NCBI GenBank assembly: GCA_900318795.1
Contig: ONLU01000037.1
Coordinates: 1-52,738 of the forward strand
Length of the DNA stretch: 52,738 nucleotides
Direction: 5' to 3'
Origin: an uncultured Prevotellaceae bacterium
GTDB taxonomy: Bacteria > Bacteroidota > Bacteroidia > Bacteroidales > Bacteroidaceae
This document shows positions 41,745 to 50,000 of the stretch, in pieces. The translations under genes were made by a program, and so were the position numbers. Positions within the stretch are counted from its first letter, which is position 1. Every line of letters starts with the position of its first letter. The notes beneath the pieces are model-generated. The model was given only the letters and a program-made list of their open reading frames with translations, searched no databases and was not told where the DNA came from.

Positions 41745-42767
41745 ATGGCAAAAATTGTAACTTTAGGCGAGATTATGCTTCGCCTGTCGCCCATGGGCAA
41801 CGATCGTTTTATTCAGAGTGAGTCATTCCGCATCATCCCTGGTGGTGGCGAAGCTAATGTAGCTGTCAGCGTGGCTAACTATGGTCATGAGGCTTACTTC
41901 GTATCAAAGCTGCCCAAGCACGAGATTGGCCAGATTGCTGTCAATGCACTGCGCCGTTATGGTGTAAATACCCAGTTCATAGCCCGTGGCGGTGATCGTG
42001 TGGGTCTCTATTATGCTGAGACAGGTGCATCTATGCGTCCTTCAAAGGTTATCTATGACCGTGCCCACTCTTCTATTGCAGAGGCTGATCCCAAGGATTT
42101 CGACTTCGATGCTATCATGGAAGGTGCATCTTGGTTCCACTGGTCTGGTATTACTCCTGCTATTTCTGACAAAGCTGCAGAGTTGACCAAACTGGCATGT
42201 GAGGCCGCAAAGCGTCATGGTGTGACTGTTTCTGTCGACCTGAACTTCCGTAAGAAGCTGTGGACTTCAGAAAAGGCTATCAGCATTATGCGTCCCTTGA
42301 TGAAGTACGTTGACGTTTGCATTGGCAACGAGGAAGATGCAGAGCTTTGTCTTGGTTTCAAGCCCGATGCTGACGTAGAGGGTGGCCAGACGGATGCTGC
42401 TGGTTATGAGGGCATCTTCAAGCAGATGCGCGAGGAGTTTGGTTTCAAGTATGTCGTTTCTACGCTGCGTGAAAGCTTCTCTGCTACTTTCAATGGCTGG
42501 AAAGCCCTGATTTATGATGGTAAGGAGTTCTATCAGTCAAAGCGTTACGAGATTAATCCTATCATCGACCGCGTAGGTGGTGGCGACTCGTTCTCTGGTG
42601 GCCTGATTCACGGTCTGCTGACCAAGCCGACTCAGGGCGAGGCTCTTGAGTTTGCTGTGGCTGCTTCTGCACTGAAGCATACTATCAATGGTGACTTCAA
42701 CCTGGTAGGTGTTGACGAGGTTGAGAGCCTGGCCGGTGGTAATGCTAACGGACGAGTACAGAGATAA
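41745..42767 (+). CDS. kdgK: 2-dehydro-3-deoxygluconokinase (PfkB family)
   Basis: A 340-residue ribokinase-fold sugar kinase. It starts KIVTLGEIMLRLSP, has the substrate-binding GGGEANVAVSVANYG and the catalytic motif RVGGGDSFSGG. The neighbouring KDPG aldolase identifies its substrate as 2-keto-3-deoxygluconate, an intermediate of hexuronate and pectin breakdown. A longer frame beginning at 41649 crosses the promoter at 41670-41700, so ATG 41745 is used. Confidence 0.93.
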   Translation: MAKIVTLGEIMLRLSPMGNDRFIQSESFRIIPGGGEANVAVSVANYGHEAYFVSKLPKHEIGQIAVNALRRYGVNTQFIARGGDRVGLYYAETGASMRPSKVIYDRAHSSIAEADPKDFDFDAIMEGASWFHWSGITPAISDKAAELTKLACEAAKRHGVTVSVDLNFRKKLWTSEKAISIMRPLMKYVDVCIGNEEDAELCLGFKPDADVEGGQTDAAGYEGIFKQMREEFGFKYVVSTLRESFSATFNGWKALIYDGKEFYQSKRYEINPIIDRVGGGDSFSGGLIHGLLTKPTQGEALEFAVAASALKHTINGDFNLVGVDEVESLAGGNANGRVQR

Positions 42768-42794
42768 TTGATAATTGACAATTGATAATTCTTA

Positions 42795-42932
42795 ATGAAA
42801 CAGTTTGAATATAAAGTAATCACCCGTCTGGTTGGTGTAGAGAAGAAACTTAACGAACTTGGCTTTGAAGGCTGGGAACTCGTAGCCGTGGAATGTGGTT
42901 CATACTTTTTCAAACGTGAATATAAAGAATAG
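42795..42932 (+). CDS. DUF4177-like small protein between kdgK and kdgA
   Basis: A 45-residue protein. It starts MKQFEYKVI and contains [14 protein letters not shown] and YFFKREY, the beta-alpha-beta pattern of DUF4177. It lies 27 bases after kdgK and 2 bases before kdgA, so it is read as part of that operon. Function unknown. It is easily missed because of its length. Confidence 0.75.
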   Translation: MKQFEYKVITRLVGVEKKLNELGFEGWELVAVECGSYFFKREYKE

Positions 42933-42934
42933 TT

Positions 42935-43603
42935 ATGGCAAAATTTGATAAGTTTCAGGTGATGGCAAAGATTGCCGAAGCACCTATGGTTCCTGTTTTC
43001 TATAACAAGGACGTTGAAGTTTGCAAGAACGTCATCAAGGCCTGCTACGAGGGTGGTGTACGTGCTTTCGAGTTTACCAACCGCGGTGACTTTGCTCACG
43101 AGGTGTTCGGTGAGTTGTCAAAGTGGGTTAACAAGGAGTGCCCCGAGCTGGCTCTTGGAATCGGTTCAGTAGTGGATGCTCCCACAGCTTCTCTCTACAT
43201 CCAGTTAGGTGCCAACTTCGTGGTTGGTCCTCTGTTCAACCCCGATATCGCTGTCGTTTGCAACCGTCGTTGCGTAACCTATTGCCCCGGCTGTCTGACA
43301 CCCTCTGAGATTGGTAAGGCACAGGAGGTTGGTTGCGACTTCACCAAAGTATTCCCTGGCGACGTTGTAGGTCCGAACCTTATCAAGGGTCTCATGGCTC
43401 CGATGCCCTGGTCAAAGATCATGGTTACCGGCGGCGTAGCTCCCGAGGAGGAGAATCTCACCAAGTGGTTCAAGGCTGGTGTCTTCTGCGTTGGTATGGG
43501 CTCTAAGCTGTTCCCCAGCGACAAGGTGAAGGCTGGCGACTGGCAGTATGTCACCGATAAGTGCAAGGAGGCACTCGGTTACTGTGCTAAGGCTCGCGCA
43601 TAA
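42935..43603 (+). CDS. kdgA: KDPG/KHG aldolase
   Basis: A 222-residue bifunctional 2-dehydro-3-deoxy-6-phosphogluconate / 4-hydroxy-2-oxoglutarate aldolase. It shows [25 protein letters not shown], the Schiff-base lysine in [14 protein letters not shown] and [13 protein letters not shown]. It splits the KdgK product into pyruvate and glyceraldehyde 3-phosphate. Its 3' end overlaps the frame of the next gene, and a terminator-like hairpin follows at 43617-43653. Confidence 0.95.
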   Translation: MAKFDKFQVMAKIAEAPMVPVFYNKDVEVCKNVIKACYEGGVRAFEFTNRGDFAHEVFGELSKWVNKECPELALGIGSVVDAPTASLYIQLGANFVVGPLFNPDIAVVCNRRCVTYCPGCLTPSEIGKAQEVGCDFTKVFPGDVVGPNLIKGLMAPMPWSKIMVTGGVAPEEENLTKWFKAGVFCVGMGSKLFPSDKVKAGDWQYVTDKCKEALGYCAKARA

Positions 43604-46600
43604 TAGATTTTTTATCAAAGACTCAGTATGGCTTTTGGTCTTACTGAGTCTTTTCCTTTTTGTGGGTTGTACACCATCCGACAAGGCAGTGGTGGACCAG
43701 TTGAATGCCCACTCTTATGCCTGTCACTATCGTAATATTGATTCCACAGAAGTCTATGCCCAGCAGGCATTGAATCTTGCTGCGTCCTATTCTGACGGAC
43801 GTGCTGAGGCACTTAACAACCTTGCATTCGTCAGCATGGTTCGCATGGATTACAAAAATGCCGACAGTCTGTTACAAGAAATAGTGAAACTCACAGACAA
43901 TCAGGTTGAACTTCTGGTGGCCGAAGTACAACAGATGCGACTTTGTCAGCGTCGCAGCAATAATCGTGCCTTCTATGAGCATCGTGAACGTGCCATAGCA
44001 CATCAGAAACGTATCAATGAGGAACGTTTCACTTTGTCCGAGCATCTCCAGCAGCGTATGGTTTATGCAGAGTCAGAATTGGCCATTGTCAATTCCACCT
44101 ATTATTATTATGTAGGACTTGAACGCCAGTCTGTCGAAGCGCTGCTCGAAATGGACATTGATCAGGTACGACATGATACCGCCCAATATTTAAATTATCT
44201 TTATAATGTGGGGGCTGGCGGTATTATCACCGATGGTAGTCCGGAGGATATTTTCCAAGAGGAAATCAATGCTTTGGAGCGCTGCCTCAATATAGCCATT
44301 CGTTCTGGCTACATCTACTTTGAAGCCAATGCCAAGGAGGCGTTGGCAGAACACACCAATGACTTGATGCTGGCAGAAGAGGCCTTGCAACTATTTACCA
44401 CGTATGGTGATGTCTACCAGATAGCAGGCGCACATCGTACGCTGGCATCATGCTATCATTCGTTGGGCAACGAACTTCAAGCTGCCGAGCATTTAGGACT
44501 GTCGCTGGTCGACCAACGCATCAATCAGGCTCCAGACCTTGTAGCCAGTATTTACGAACAGCTCAGCGTGGTTAATGCCGCTGTCAATGATAAGCCTCAG
44601 AGCGATTATTATCGAAACCTTTATATTGATCTGCAAGAGCAGACACGCCAGGATCGTGAGCTCGAAGCTCGTGCGGGCATCTTAGAAACCACAGTCAACC
44701 AGCTTAACTGGATGATTATAGCCGTTGTGGGAGCCATTATCCTTTTATTGTTTCTACTGTGGTTGTTCAATTACCTGAACCGGAAACGCAAGGATGACCA
44801 TCAGTTGGATGAAGTATTGGAGCAGAAAGCCGACGAACTGAGAGCCGGTCGGCTGAATCTGGAAAAGTTGGAACGCCGTCATTTGGAACAGCGTGCTAAG
44901 GTTTCTCTTGTCAATAGTATTACACCCTTTATCGACCGCATCCTCTATTCCGTGGACCACCTGGGGAATCGAAATCATTCAGATGATCTGGCTAATGAGG
45001 AAAAACAATACAGCCAGGAAGAACTGGACTATATTCGTGAACTGACGGACAAAATCAACGAACAGAATGACCTGCTGACGCAGTGGATTCAACTACGTCA
45101 AGGTGAGCTGAGCCTTCACATTGAGAGTTTTCCCCTGCAACCGCTTTTCGAACTTGTCAACAGAGGTCGTGCCAGTTTTGACATGAAAGGTGTTACGCTG
45201 ATTGTAGAACCCACCGAGGCTGTTGTCAAGGCTGATCGTGTGCTGACACTGTTCATGCTTAATACCCTTGCCGACAATGCCCGCAAGTTTACGGACAAAG
45301 GAGGGCAGGTCGTCATTAGTGCTACAGAGCATGAAGCATACGTCGAACTCTCTGTCAACGATACTGGGTGTGGTATGAATGCTGACCGTCTGGCTCATGT
45401 CTTCGACAATAAACCCATTCACGATGATGGTATTCATCATGCATGCTCCCACGGCTTCGGTTTGATGAATTGCAAGGGCATCATTGAGAAGTATCGCAAG
45501 ATGAGTCAGCTGTTTAGCGTGTGCCTGCTTTCTGCCGAGAGTGAAGAGGGTAGGGGCTCGCGTTTCTTCTTCCGATTGCCAAAGGGAGTTAAACGCATCG
45601 TGATGCTATTGTTTATGCTTCATTCTTCTCTGTTTGTTCTTTCTTCTCAGGCACAGGACTATATGTCGAAGGCTCACATTTTTGCCGACTCGGCATATTT
45701 CTGTAATGTCAATGGAGCCTATCAGCGAACTCTTCAGTTTGCCGACTCCTGTCGATATTACCTTAACCTGAAGTATCGGTTAGAACGTCCTAAGGGACCT
45801 CTGCTCATGGTTGCCGATGACGATACATCCGTAACACCTCCTGAGATACAGTGGCTGCACGATAGTATAGATGTCAATTACCAGATAATCCTGGATATCC
45901 GCAATGAAAGTGCCGTAGCCGCTCTGGCTCTTCATGAGTGGCATATCTATGCTTATAATAATAAGGTGTATACCCAGCTCTTCAAAGAGCTTAGTGCAGA
46001 CAACACCTTGGCCGACTATTGTCGTCAGATGCAACAGTCGCAGCAGAACAAACGCATTGCTGTCATTCTGCTGGTAGTCACCTTGTTACTCATCATTCCT
46101 GCCTATTACATGCTTTACTATCGTCACCGTCTCTACTCTCGTCATCGTCGTGAGCGCATGCAGCTCGACAATATTGAAATGGCAGACGATGAGCTACGGC
46201 GTATAGAACTGGAGCGGGCCAAACTGCACGTGGTCAATGCCGTACTTGACAACTGCCTGTCAACGCTCAAGCACGAAACGATGTACTATCCAAGTCGCAT
46301 TCGTCAGTTGGTTGACACTAACGAAATGGAGCCTCTGCGTGAAGTTGCCCATTATTATCGTGATCTTTATGGCATTCTCAGCGAACAGGCCATGCGACAG
46401 ATAGAACAAGTCAAGCTGCATATTACTGTCCAGCAGCTCTACGGACAGTGGGTATTGGGAGATGCCAACATGCTCAACTACCTTTTCGAGCTGTTGAAAC
46501 CTGCAGAGGTGAAAGCAGAGACCAAGGACGACAAATATGTTGTCTTCCATGTTACCGTCAGAGCCAGTCTATCTACACTTACTTCGTTGCTTGCCCGCCA

Positions 46601-46709
46601 GATAGTCCGTGACCATGGTGAGGCCACCCATCGGCGTGGCTGTGGCATCATCTTCCGCGACCAGCAGATTATTGTCACGCTGCCTGCTGCCAGAAACGTA
46701 AACAATTAA
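43548..46709 (+). CDS. Large membrane sensor with TPR-like periplasmic part and split histidine-kinase modules (DUF5112/DUF5113 type)
   Basis: A 1053-residue protein. The N-terminal lipobox-like signal ends [16 protein letters not shown] helical-repeat, TPR-like region follows (about 50-380), then a helix (388-410), a coiled coil and a cytosolic segment. That segment holds a HATPase: N-box [12 protein letters not shown] (571-582), G1 DTGCGM (605-610), G2 [10 protein letters not shown] (635-644). Where the phospho-acceptor His is expected it has LVNSITPF (Asn456). A second signal-like helix (684-703), a periplasmic segment and a helix (836-858) lead to a C-terminal helical domain with LKHETMYYP (His909) but no G-boxes. 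The start is uncertain: ATG 43548 lies inside kdgA, and GTG 43584 is an alternative. A response-regulator gene follows after 13 bases. Confidence 0.8.
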   Translation: MSPISARRHSVTVLRLAHNRFFIKDSVWLLVLLSLFLFVGCTPSDKAVVDQLNAHSYACHYRNIDSTEVYAQQALNLAASYSDGRAEALNNLAFVSMVRMDYKNADSLLQEIVKLTDNQVELLVAEVQQMRLCQRRSNNRAFYEHRERAIAHQKRINEERFTLSEHLQQRMVYAESELAIVNSTYYYYVGLERQSVEALLEMDIDQVRHDTAQYLNYLYNVGAGGIITDGSPEDIFQEEINALERCLNIAIRSGYIYFEANAKEALAEHTNDLMLAEEALQLFTTYGDVYQIAGAHRTLASCYHSLGNELQAAEHLGLSLVDQRINQAPDLVASIYEQLSVVNAAVNDKPQSDYYRNLYIDLQEQTRQDRELEARAGILETTVNQLNWMIIAVVGAIILLLFLLWLFNYLNRKRKDDHQLDEVLEQKADELRAGRLNLEKLERRHLEQRAKVSLVNSITPFIDRILYSVDHLGNRNHSDDLANEEKQYSQEELDYIRELTDKINEQNDLLTQWIQLRQGELSLHIESFPLQPLFELVNRGRASFDMKGVTLIVEPTEAVVKADRVLTLFMLNTLADNARKFTDKGGQVVISATEHEAYVELSVNDTGCGMNADRLAHVFDNKPIHDDGIHHACSHGFGLMNCKGIIEKYRKMSQLFSVCLLSAESEEGRGSRFFFRLPKGVKRIVMLLFMLHSSLFVLSSQAQDYMSKAHIFADSAYFCNVNGAYQRTLQFADSCRYYLNLKYRLERPKGPLLMVADDDTSVTPPEIQWLHDSIDVNYQIILDIRNESAVAALALHEWHIYAYNNKVYTQLFKELSADNTLADYCRQMQQSQQNKRIAVILLVVTLLLIIPAYYMLYYRHRLYSRHRRERMQLDNIEMADDELRRIELERAKLHVVNAVLDNCLSTLKHETMYYPSRIRQLVDTNEMEPLREVAHYYRDLYGILSEQAMRQIEQVKLHITVQQLYGQWVLGDANMLNYLFELLKPAEVKAETKDDKYVVFHVTVRASLSTLTSLLARQIVRDHGEATHRRGCGIIFRDQQIIVTLPAARNVNN
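43617..43653 (+). terminator. Perfect terminator-like hairpin at the kdgA/sensor-gene junction
   Basis: AAAGACTCAGTA (43617-43628) pairs exactly with TACTGAGTCTTT (43642-43653) around a 13-base loop, followed by T and a CCTTTT tract. It sits 13 bases after the kdgA stop, but also inside the signal-peptide codons of the sensor gene. Confidence 0.8.
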
Positions 46710-46722
46710 ATAAGGAATATAA

Positions 46723-47439
46723 ATGGATAAGTTTAAACTGATTATCGTAGAGGACGTGCCCCTCGAACTGAAAGGCACAGAAGGTATCATACGCAATGAA
46801 ATACCCGAGGCAGAAGTCATTGGCACCGCTGAGGACGAGGTGGCCTACTGGCGACTCATCAAGCAGCAGCAACCCGACCTCGTGCTGCTCGACCTTGGAT
46901 TGGGAGGTTCCACAACTGTAGGTGTTGAAATTTGCCGTCAGACAAAGGAACTCTACCCTCAGGTGCGTATCCTTATCTTTACAGGCGAGATACTCAACGA
47001 GAAACTATGGGTCGATGTACTTGACGCAGGAGCCGATGGAATTATTCTTAAAAGTGGTGAATTGTTGACAAGACGCGACGTCATGGCAGTGATGGAGGGG
47101 AAGCAGTTGGTATTCAACGAGCCTATTCTCCAGAAAATCGTCGAGCGCTTCAAGCATGCCGTTTCATCACAATTGGCGCGTCAGGAAGCACTCATTGACT
47201 ATGAAATTGACGAGTACGACGAGCGATTCCTGCGTCATTTGGCATTAGGCTATACCAAAGACCAGATAACAGCTCTGCGTGGCATGCCCTTTGGTGTCAA
47301 AAGCTTGGAGAAACGTCAGAATGAACTTGCCAAGAAACTCTTCCCCAATGGTGAGAGCGTCAATGCAACCCGTCTTGTAGTTCGAGCCCTCGAGTTGCGA
47401 ATACTTGATATTGACAACCTCATGCCTGATGTAGAGTGA
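46723..47439 (+). CDS. Response regulator paired with the upstream sensor
   Basis: A 238-residue protein with a receiver domain: acidic pair in IIVEDVP, phospho-acceptor D57 in LVLLDLGLGG, T in ILIFTGE and K in IILKSGE. The C-terminal domain (about 165-225) has a helix-turn-helix-like pattern (RHLALGYTKDQITAL then MPFGVKSLEKRQNELAKKLF), similar to the LuxR-type output domain of the DUF5932-like family. It is the obvious partner of the sensor 13 bases upstream. The next gene overlaps its stop by 4 bases. Confidence 0.88.
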   Translation: MDKFKLIIVEDVPLELKGTEGIIRNEIPEAEVIGTAEDEVAYWRLIKQQQPDLVLLDLGLGGSTTVGVEICRQTKELYPQVRILIFTGEILNEKLWVDVLDAGADGIILKSGELLTRRDVMAVMEGKQLVFNEPILQKIVERFKHAVSSQLARQEALIDYEIDEYDERFLRHLALGYTKDQITALRGMPFGVKSLEKRQNELAKKLFPNGESVNATRLVVRALELRILDIDNLMPDVE

Positions 47440-48017
47440 AAAGGCTGATACCTCATATTGCCCTGGGCCTGATGGTGGCACAGTTGATGCTGATACTGCT
47501 GTCATGGCTTTGCAGCGCAGCATTTCCCGCCAGTGGAATCCACTCCCTGCTCTCAGGAGAAGGGCTGCGCTGGTTCTTTGGCCATTTTTCAAAACTACTG
47601 GCCAAGCCCTTGTTGGCAGACCTTCTCTTGTTGGCAATAGCCTGTGGCTGTCTGGTGCGCAGCCGTATATGGCCTTTGGGACGTTCCTACCGTGAACGAC
47701 GTGCTTTATGGCTGTCGCTGTCATGGCTTGTGGTGTGCACAGTTGCTGTTCTACTACTTACCATAACCCCTCACGCCATTCTGCTCTCCGCCAGTGGCAC
47801 ACTTTGGCCCTCACCCTTCTCTTTCAGCCTGATACCCGTCATTGCCTTCAGCGTGATGACTTTCGGCTGGCTTTATGGAACCATAGCCGGTCACTACCAG
47901 AACTTCAGCGAGGTATATCAGTCACTACTTGAAGGTATCCGTCTCGCCGCTCCACTCCTGTTTTTCTATATCTTGTTAACACAATTCTATGAGTCGCTGA
48001 TGTTCGTCCTGCCATAA
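47436..48017 (+). CDS. Predicted membrane protein, AbgT-like N-terminal pattern
   Basis: A 193-residue protein with about five membrane helices. The segment SLLSGEGLRWFFGHFSKLL resembles the start of AbgT-type transporters (SL..EGLRW), but the protein is less than half their length and other family motifs are not visible. The start is GTG 47436, overlapping the response-regulator stop (GTGA), so it is the third gene of the sensor operon. It could be regulated by, or act with, the sensor. Function unknown. Confidence 0.6.
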   Translation: MKRLIPHIALGLMVAQLMLILLSWLCSAAFPASGIHSLLSGEGLRWFFGHFSKLLAKPLLADLLLLAIACGCLVRSRIWPLGRSYRERRALWLSLSWLVVCTVAVLLLTITPHAILLSASGTLWPSPFSFSLIPVIAFSVMTFGWLYGTIAGHYQNFSEVYQSLLEGIRLAAPLLFFYILLTQFYESLMFVLP

Positions 48018-48057
48018 ACCACAATTTTTAGGTATTGCACGTTTGCTCATTTCTCCA

Positions 48058-48065
48058 TACCTTTG
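48058..48065 (+). promoter_or_regulatory. -7 element for flavodoxin
   Basis: TACCTTTG, 42 bases before the ATG at 48108. Confidence 0.65.
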
Positions 48066-48107
48066 CACCCAGAAACGTTTTAACCACATAAACAGACATT
48101 AAAAGAA

Positions 48108-48605
48108 ATGAGCAACACTATTGTTATTTACGGTTCTTCAACCGGTACCTGCGAGTCCATCGCAGAGAAGATTGCACAGAAGTTGGGCTGTGAGGCCCTT
48201 AACGTTCAGGAACTCAGTGCCGATGTCGTCGCACAGAACCAGAACCTCATTCTTGGTACTTCTACATGGGGAGCTGGCGAGTTGCAGGACGACTGGTACG
48301 ACGGACTGTCAGTACTCAAGAATGCAGACCTCAGTGGTAAAACCATTGCCCTTTTCGGGTGTGGGGACTGCTCAACCTATAGTGATACCTTTGTGGGTGG
48401 AATTGGCGAACTCTACGATGGCATCAAGCAGAGCGGTGCAAAGTTCATTGGAGCCGTCAGTACTGATGGCTACACCTTCGACGAATCCTCTGCCGTTGTT
48501 GACGGCAAGTTCATAGGACTACCCCTTGACGACATTAACGAAGACGACAAGACCGACGAGCGCATCAACGCTTGGGTTGCACAGATATCTCCCTCATTAC
48601 AATAA
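48108..48605 (+). CDS. fldA: Flavodoxin
   Basis: A 165-residue long-chain flavodoxin. The FMN phosphate loop is IYGSSTGTCES, the first isoalloxazine loop GTSTWGAGELQDDW and the second LFGCGDCSTYSDTF. It carries single electrons at low potential in the cytosol, replacing ferredoxin when iron is scarce. Ferredoxin-linked partners such as Rnf are in the same window. The DUF2023 gene follows 25 bases later. Confidence 0.96.
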   Translation: MSNTIVIYGSSTGTCESIAEKIAQKLGCEALNVQELSADVVAQNQNLILGTSTWGAGELQDDWYDGLSVLKNADLSGKTIALFGCGDCSTYSDTFVGGIGELYDGIKQSGAKFIGAVSTDGYTFDESSAVVDGKFIGLPLDDINEDDKTDERINAWVAQISPSLQ

Positions 48606-48630
48606 CCATTAAAGCATATTGTATTTTTAT

Positions 48631-48999
48631 ATGGAACGGATGCCGATAGACATGAAAGTACTGATGAACCACATCTATGAGTATAAAAAAGGAGTACGTC
48701 AGATGATTTTGTTCACCATGAACAAACGCTTTGAGCAGTTTGCTACCGAGCGTCTGCAACATCAGAACATTCCATACATCCTCCAGCCTGCGGGCAAAAA
48801 CACGCTGAACCTCTATTTTGGTCGTCGTGAATGCCTTGAGGCTATTCGTCTTATTGTCACCCGTCCACTAAATGAGTTAACTCCCGAGGAAGACTTCATT
48901 CTCGGTGCCATGCTCGGTTATGACATTTGTGCTCAGTGCGAACGTTTTTGTGAGCGCAAAGGCAAGTGTAACTGCCGTCATTGCGAGCAAGCTCAATAA
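48631..48999 (+). CDS. DUF2023-family protein
   Basis: A 122-residue protein with the DUF2023 pattern (LMNHIYEYKKGVRQMILFTM) and a C-terminal cysteine cluster, CAQCERFCERKGKCNCRHC, which suggests metal or iron-sulfur binding. It commonly accompanies flavodoxin in Bacteroidetes. ATG 48631 is used; ATG 48652 (MKVLMNH) is also plausible and closer to the usual family start. A terminator follows. Confidence 0.8.
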   Translation: MERMPIDMKVLMNHIYEYKKGVRQMILFTMNKRFEQFATERLQHQNIPYILQPAGKNTLNLYFGRRECLEAIRLIVTRPLNELTPEEDFILGAMLGYDICAQCERFCERKGKCNCRHCEQAQ

Positions 49000-49057
49000 T
49001 AACATAACAGACTTTCAATCATTGAATCATAAAGTATTTGTTTAGTTTAGTAACTAG

Positions 49058-49086
49058 AAAGGGCTCGCCGAGAGGCAAGCCCTTTT
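49058..49086 (+). terminator. Intrinsic terminator after fldA-DUF2023
   Basis: AAGGGCT-C-GCC pairs with GGC-A-AGCCCTT (single internal mismatch) with a 4-base loop, followed by TT. Confidence 0.8.
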
Positions 49087-49134
49087 GGTTGGTACGCAAA
49101 AAAACATGAGGAGTGAGTGTGATGAGGGCTGAAA

Positions 49135-49815
49135 CTACAAAAGTTTCTTGATTTGTTTCTCGCTGGCTGCCGGTAGCAACTGCGTCAGGTGATTCCACAT
49201 GCGCTCATAGGATTCCTCTGGAGTCCGTCCGCACTGGCATCCCTCCTTTCCTAACAGCGCTTCGGGTGTTGTCAGCAGAGACCAGCCCCAGCCGTATTCC
49301 CTTCCATGCTTGTCGGTAGGATAGACGAAGTCTTCAGTCACAATAAAGCATCCCATTTGCAGCCGGGTAATGTAACCGTCGAACCGTCCGCGCATCTTCG
49401 GACCGATGAAGTCACACGCAGCACGCAACTCACGGGTTGTCAAGCTGCCGTGTTCGTATAATGTCGCCAGAATCATTTCCTCGATGGTGCCCTCGTCAGG
49501 TGTGGGATGCAGGCTTCGTCGCCAATGATAGAAGTCGGGCCACCACTCACGACTGATGAATCCAGCCTTGCCTGCAAAGAACTTGCCATAGACACAGTCG
49601 CCTTCTGTTACCACGGGACCTTTCCACTTCCACAATGGCCATTCCCACGAACCATCGGGGAGAACCTTATACTGACACTCCTTTGCCACCAGTGCTTCGG
49701 CTGAGTAACCATTGATTCCACTTTCCAGTAAAGGCAGGAAACCGACCTCTTGGATGCAGTCCATCAGCTCTGGACAAGAGCGTATCTCTGAAAAACATTT
49801 CAAACCAGCACTCAT
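49135..49815 (-). CDS. AlkZ-related winged-helix protein
   Basis: A 226-residue protein. The blocks SCPELMDCIQEVGFLPLL, a WEWPLWKWKGPVV-like segment and a C-terminal winged-helix part (SLTTRELRAACDFIGP) match the AlkZ-related group. True AlkZ enzymes are DNA glycosylases that unhook interstrand crosslinks, but the short relatives are not characterised. Start ATG 49815 follows the -7 box at 49839-49846; a longer frame to 49881 crosses it. Confidence 0.75.
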   Translation of the reverse strand: MSAGLKCFSEIRSCPELMDCIQEVGFLPLLESGINGYSAEALVAKECQYKVLPDGSWEWPLWKWKGPVVTEGDCVYGKFFAGKAGFISREWWPDFYHWRRSLHPTPDEGTIEEMILATLYEHGSLTTRELRAACDFIGPKMRGRFDGYITRLQMGCFIVTEDFVYPTDKHGREYGWGWSLLTTPEALLGKEGCQCGRTPEESYERMWNHLTQLLPAASEKQIKKLL

Positions 49816-49838
49816 ATCATACCTTATTATTTCACTTA

Positions 49839-49846
49839 CAAAGGTA
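49839..49846 (-). promoter_or_regulatory. -7 element for the AlkZ-related gene
   Basis: Minus-strand TACCTTTG, 23 bases before the ATG. Confidence 0.65.
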
Positions 49847-49940
49847 CTACAAACGGAGCAAAATGCAAAACTTTTTGTCATTTGAAGTTTCTGCTATTGC
49901 AAAATTTTGCTAAATACTTGCACGGATGGGATTTTTATTG

Positions 49941-49948
49941 TAACTTTG
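49941..49948 (+). promoter_or_regulatory. -7 element for ppdK
   Basis: TAACTTTG, 52 bases before the ATG. The upstream ATACTTGCACG (49914-49924) is shared with the rseC-rnf promoter (17131-17141). Confidence 0.7.
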
Positions 49949-50000
49949 CACGAATTGAAGACAATAATTATTCATGTTAATCGTAATAAATAACTAATTT

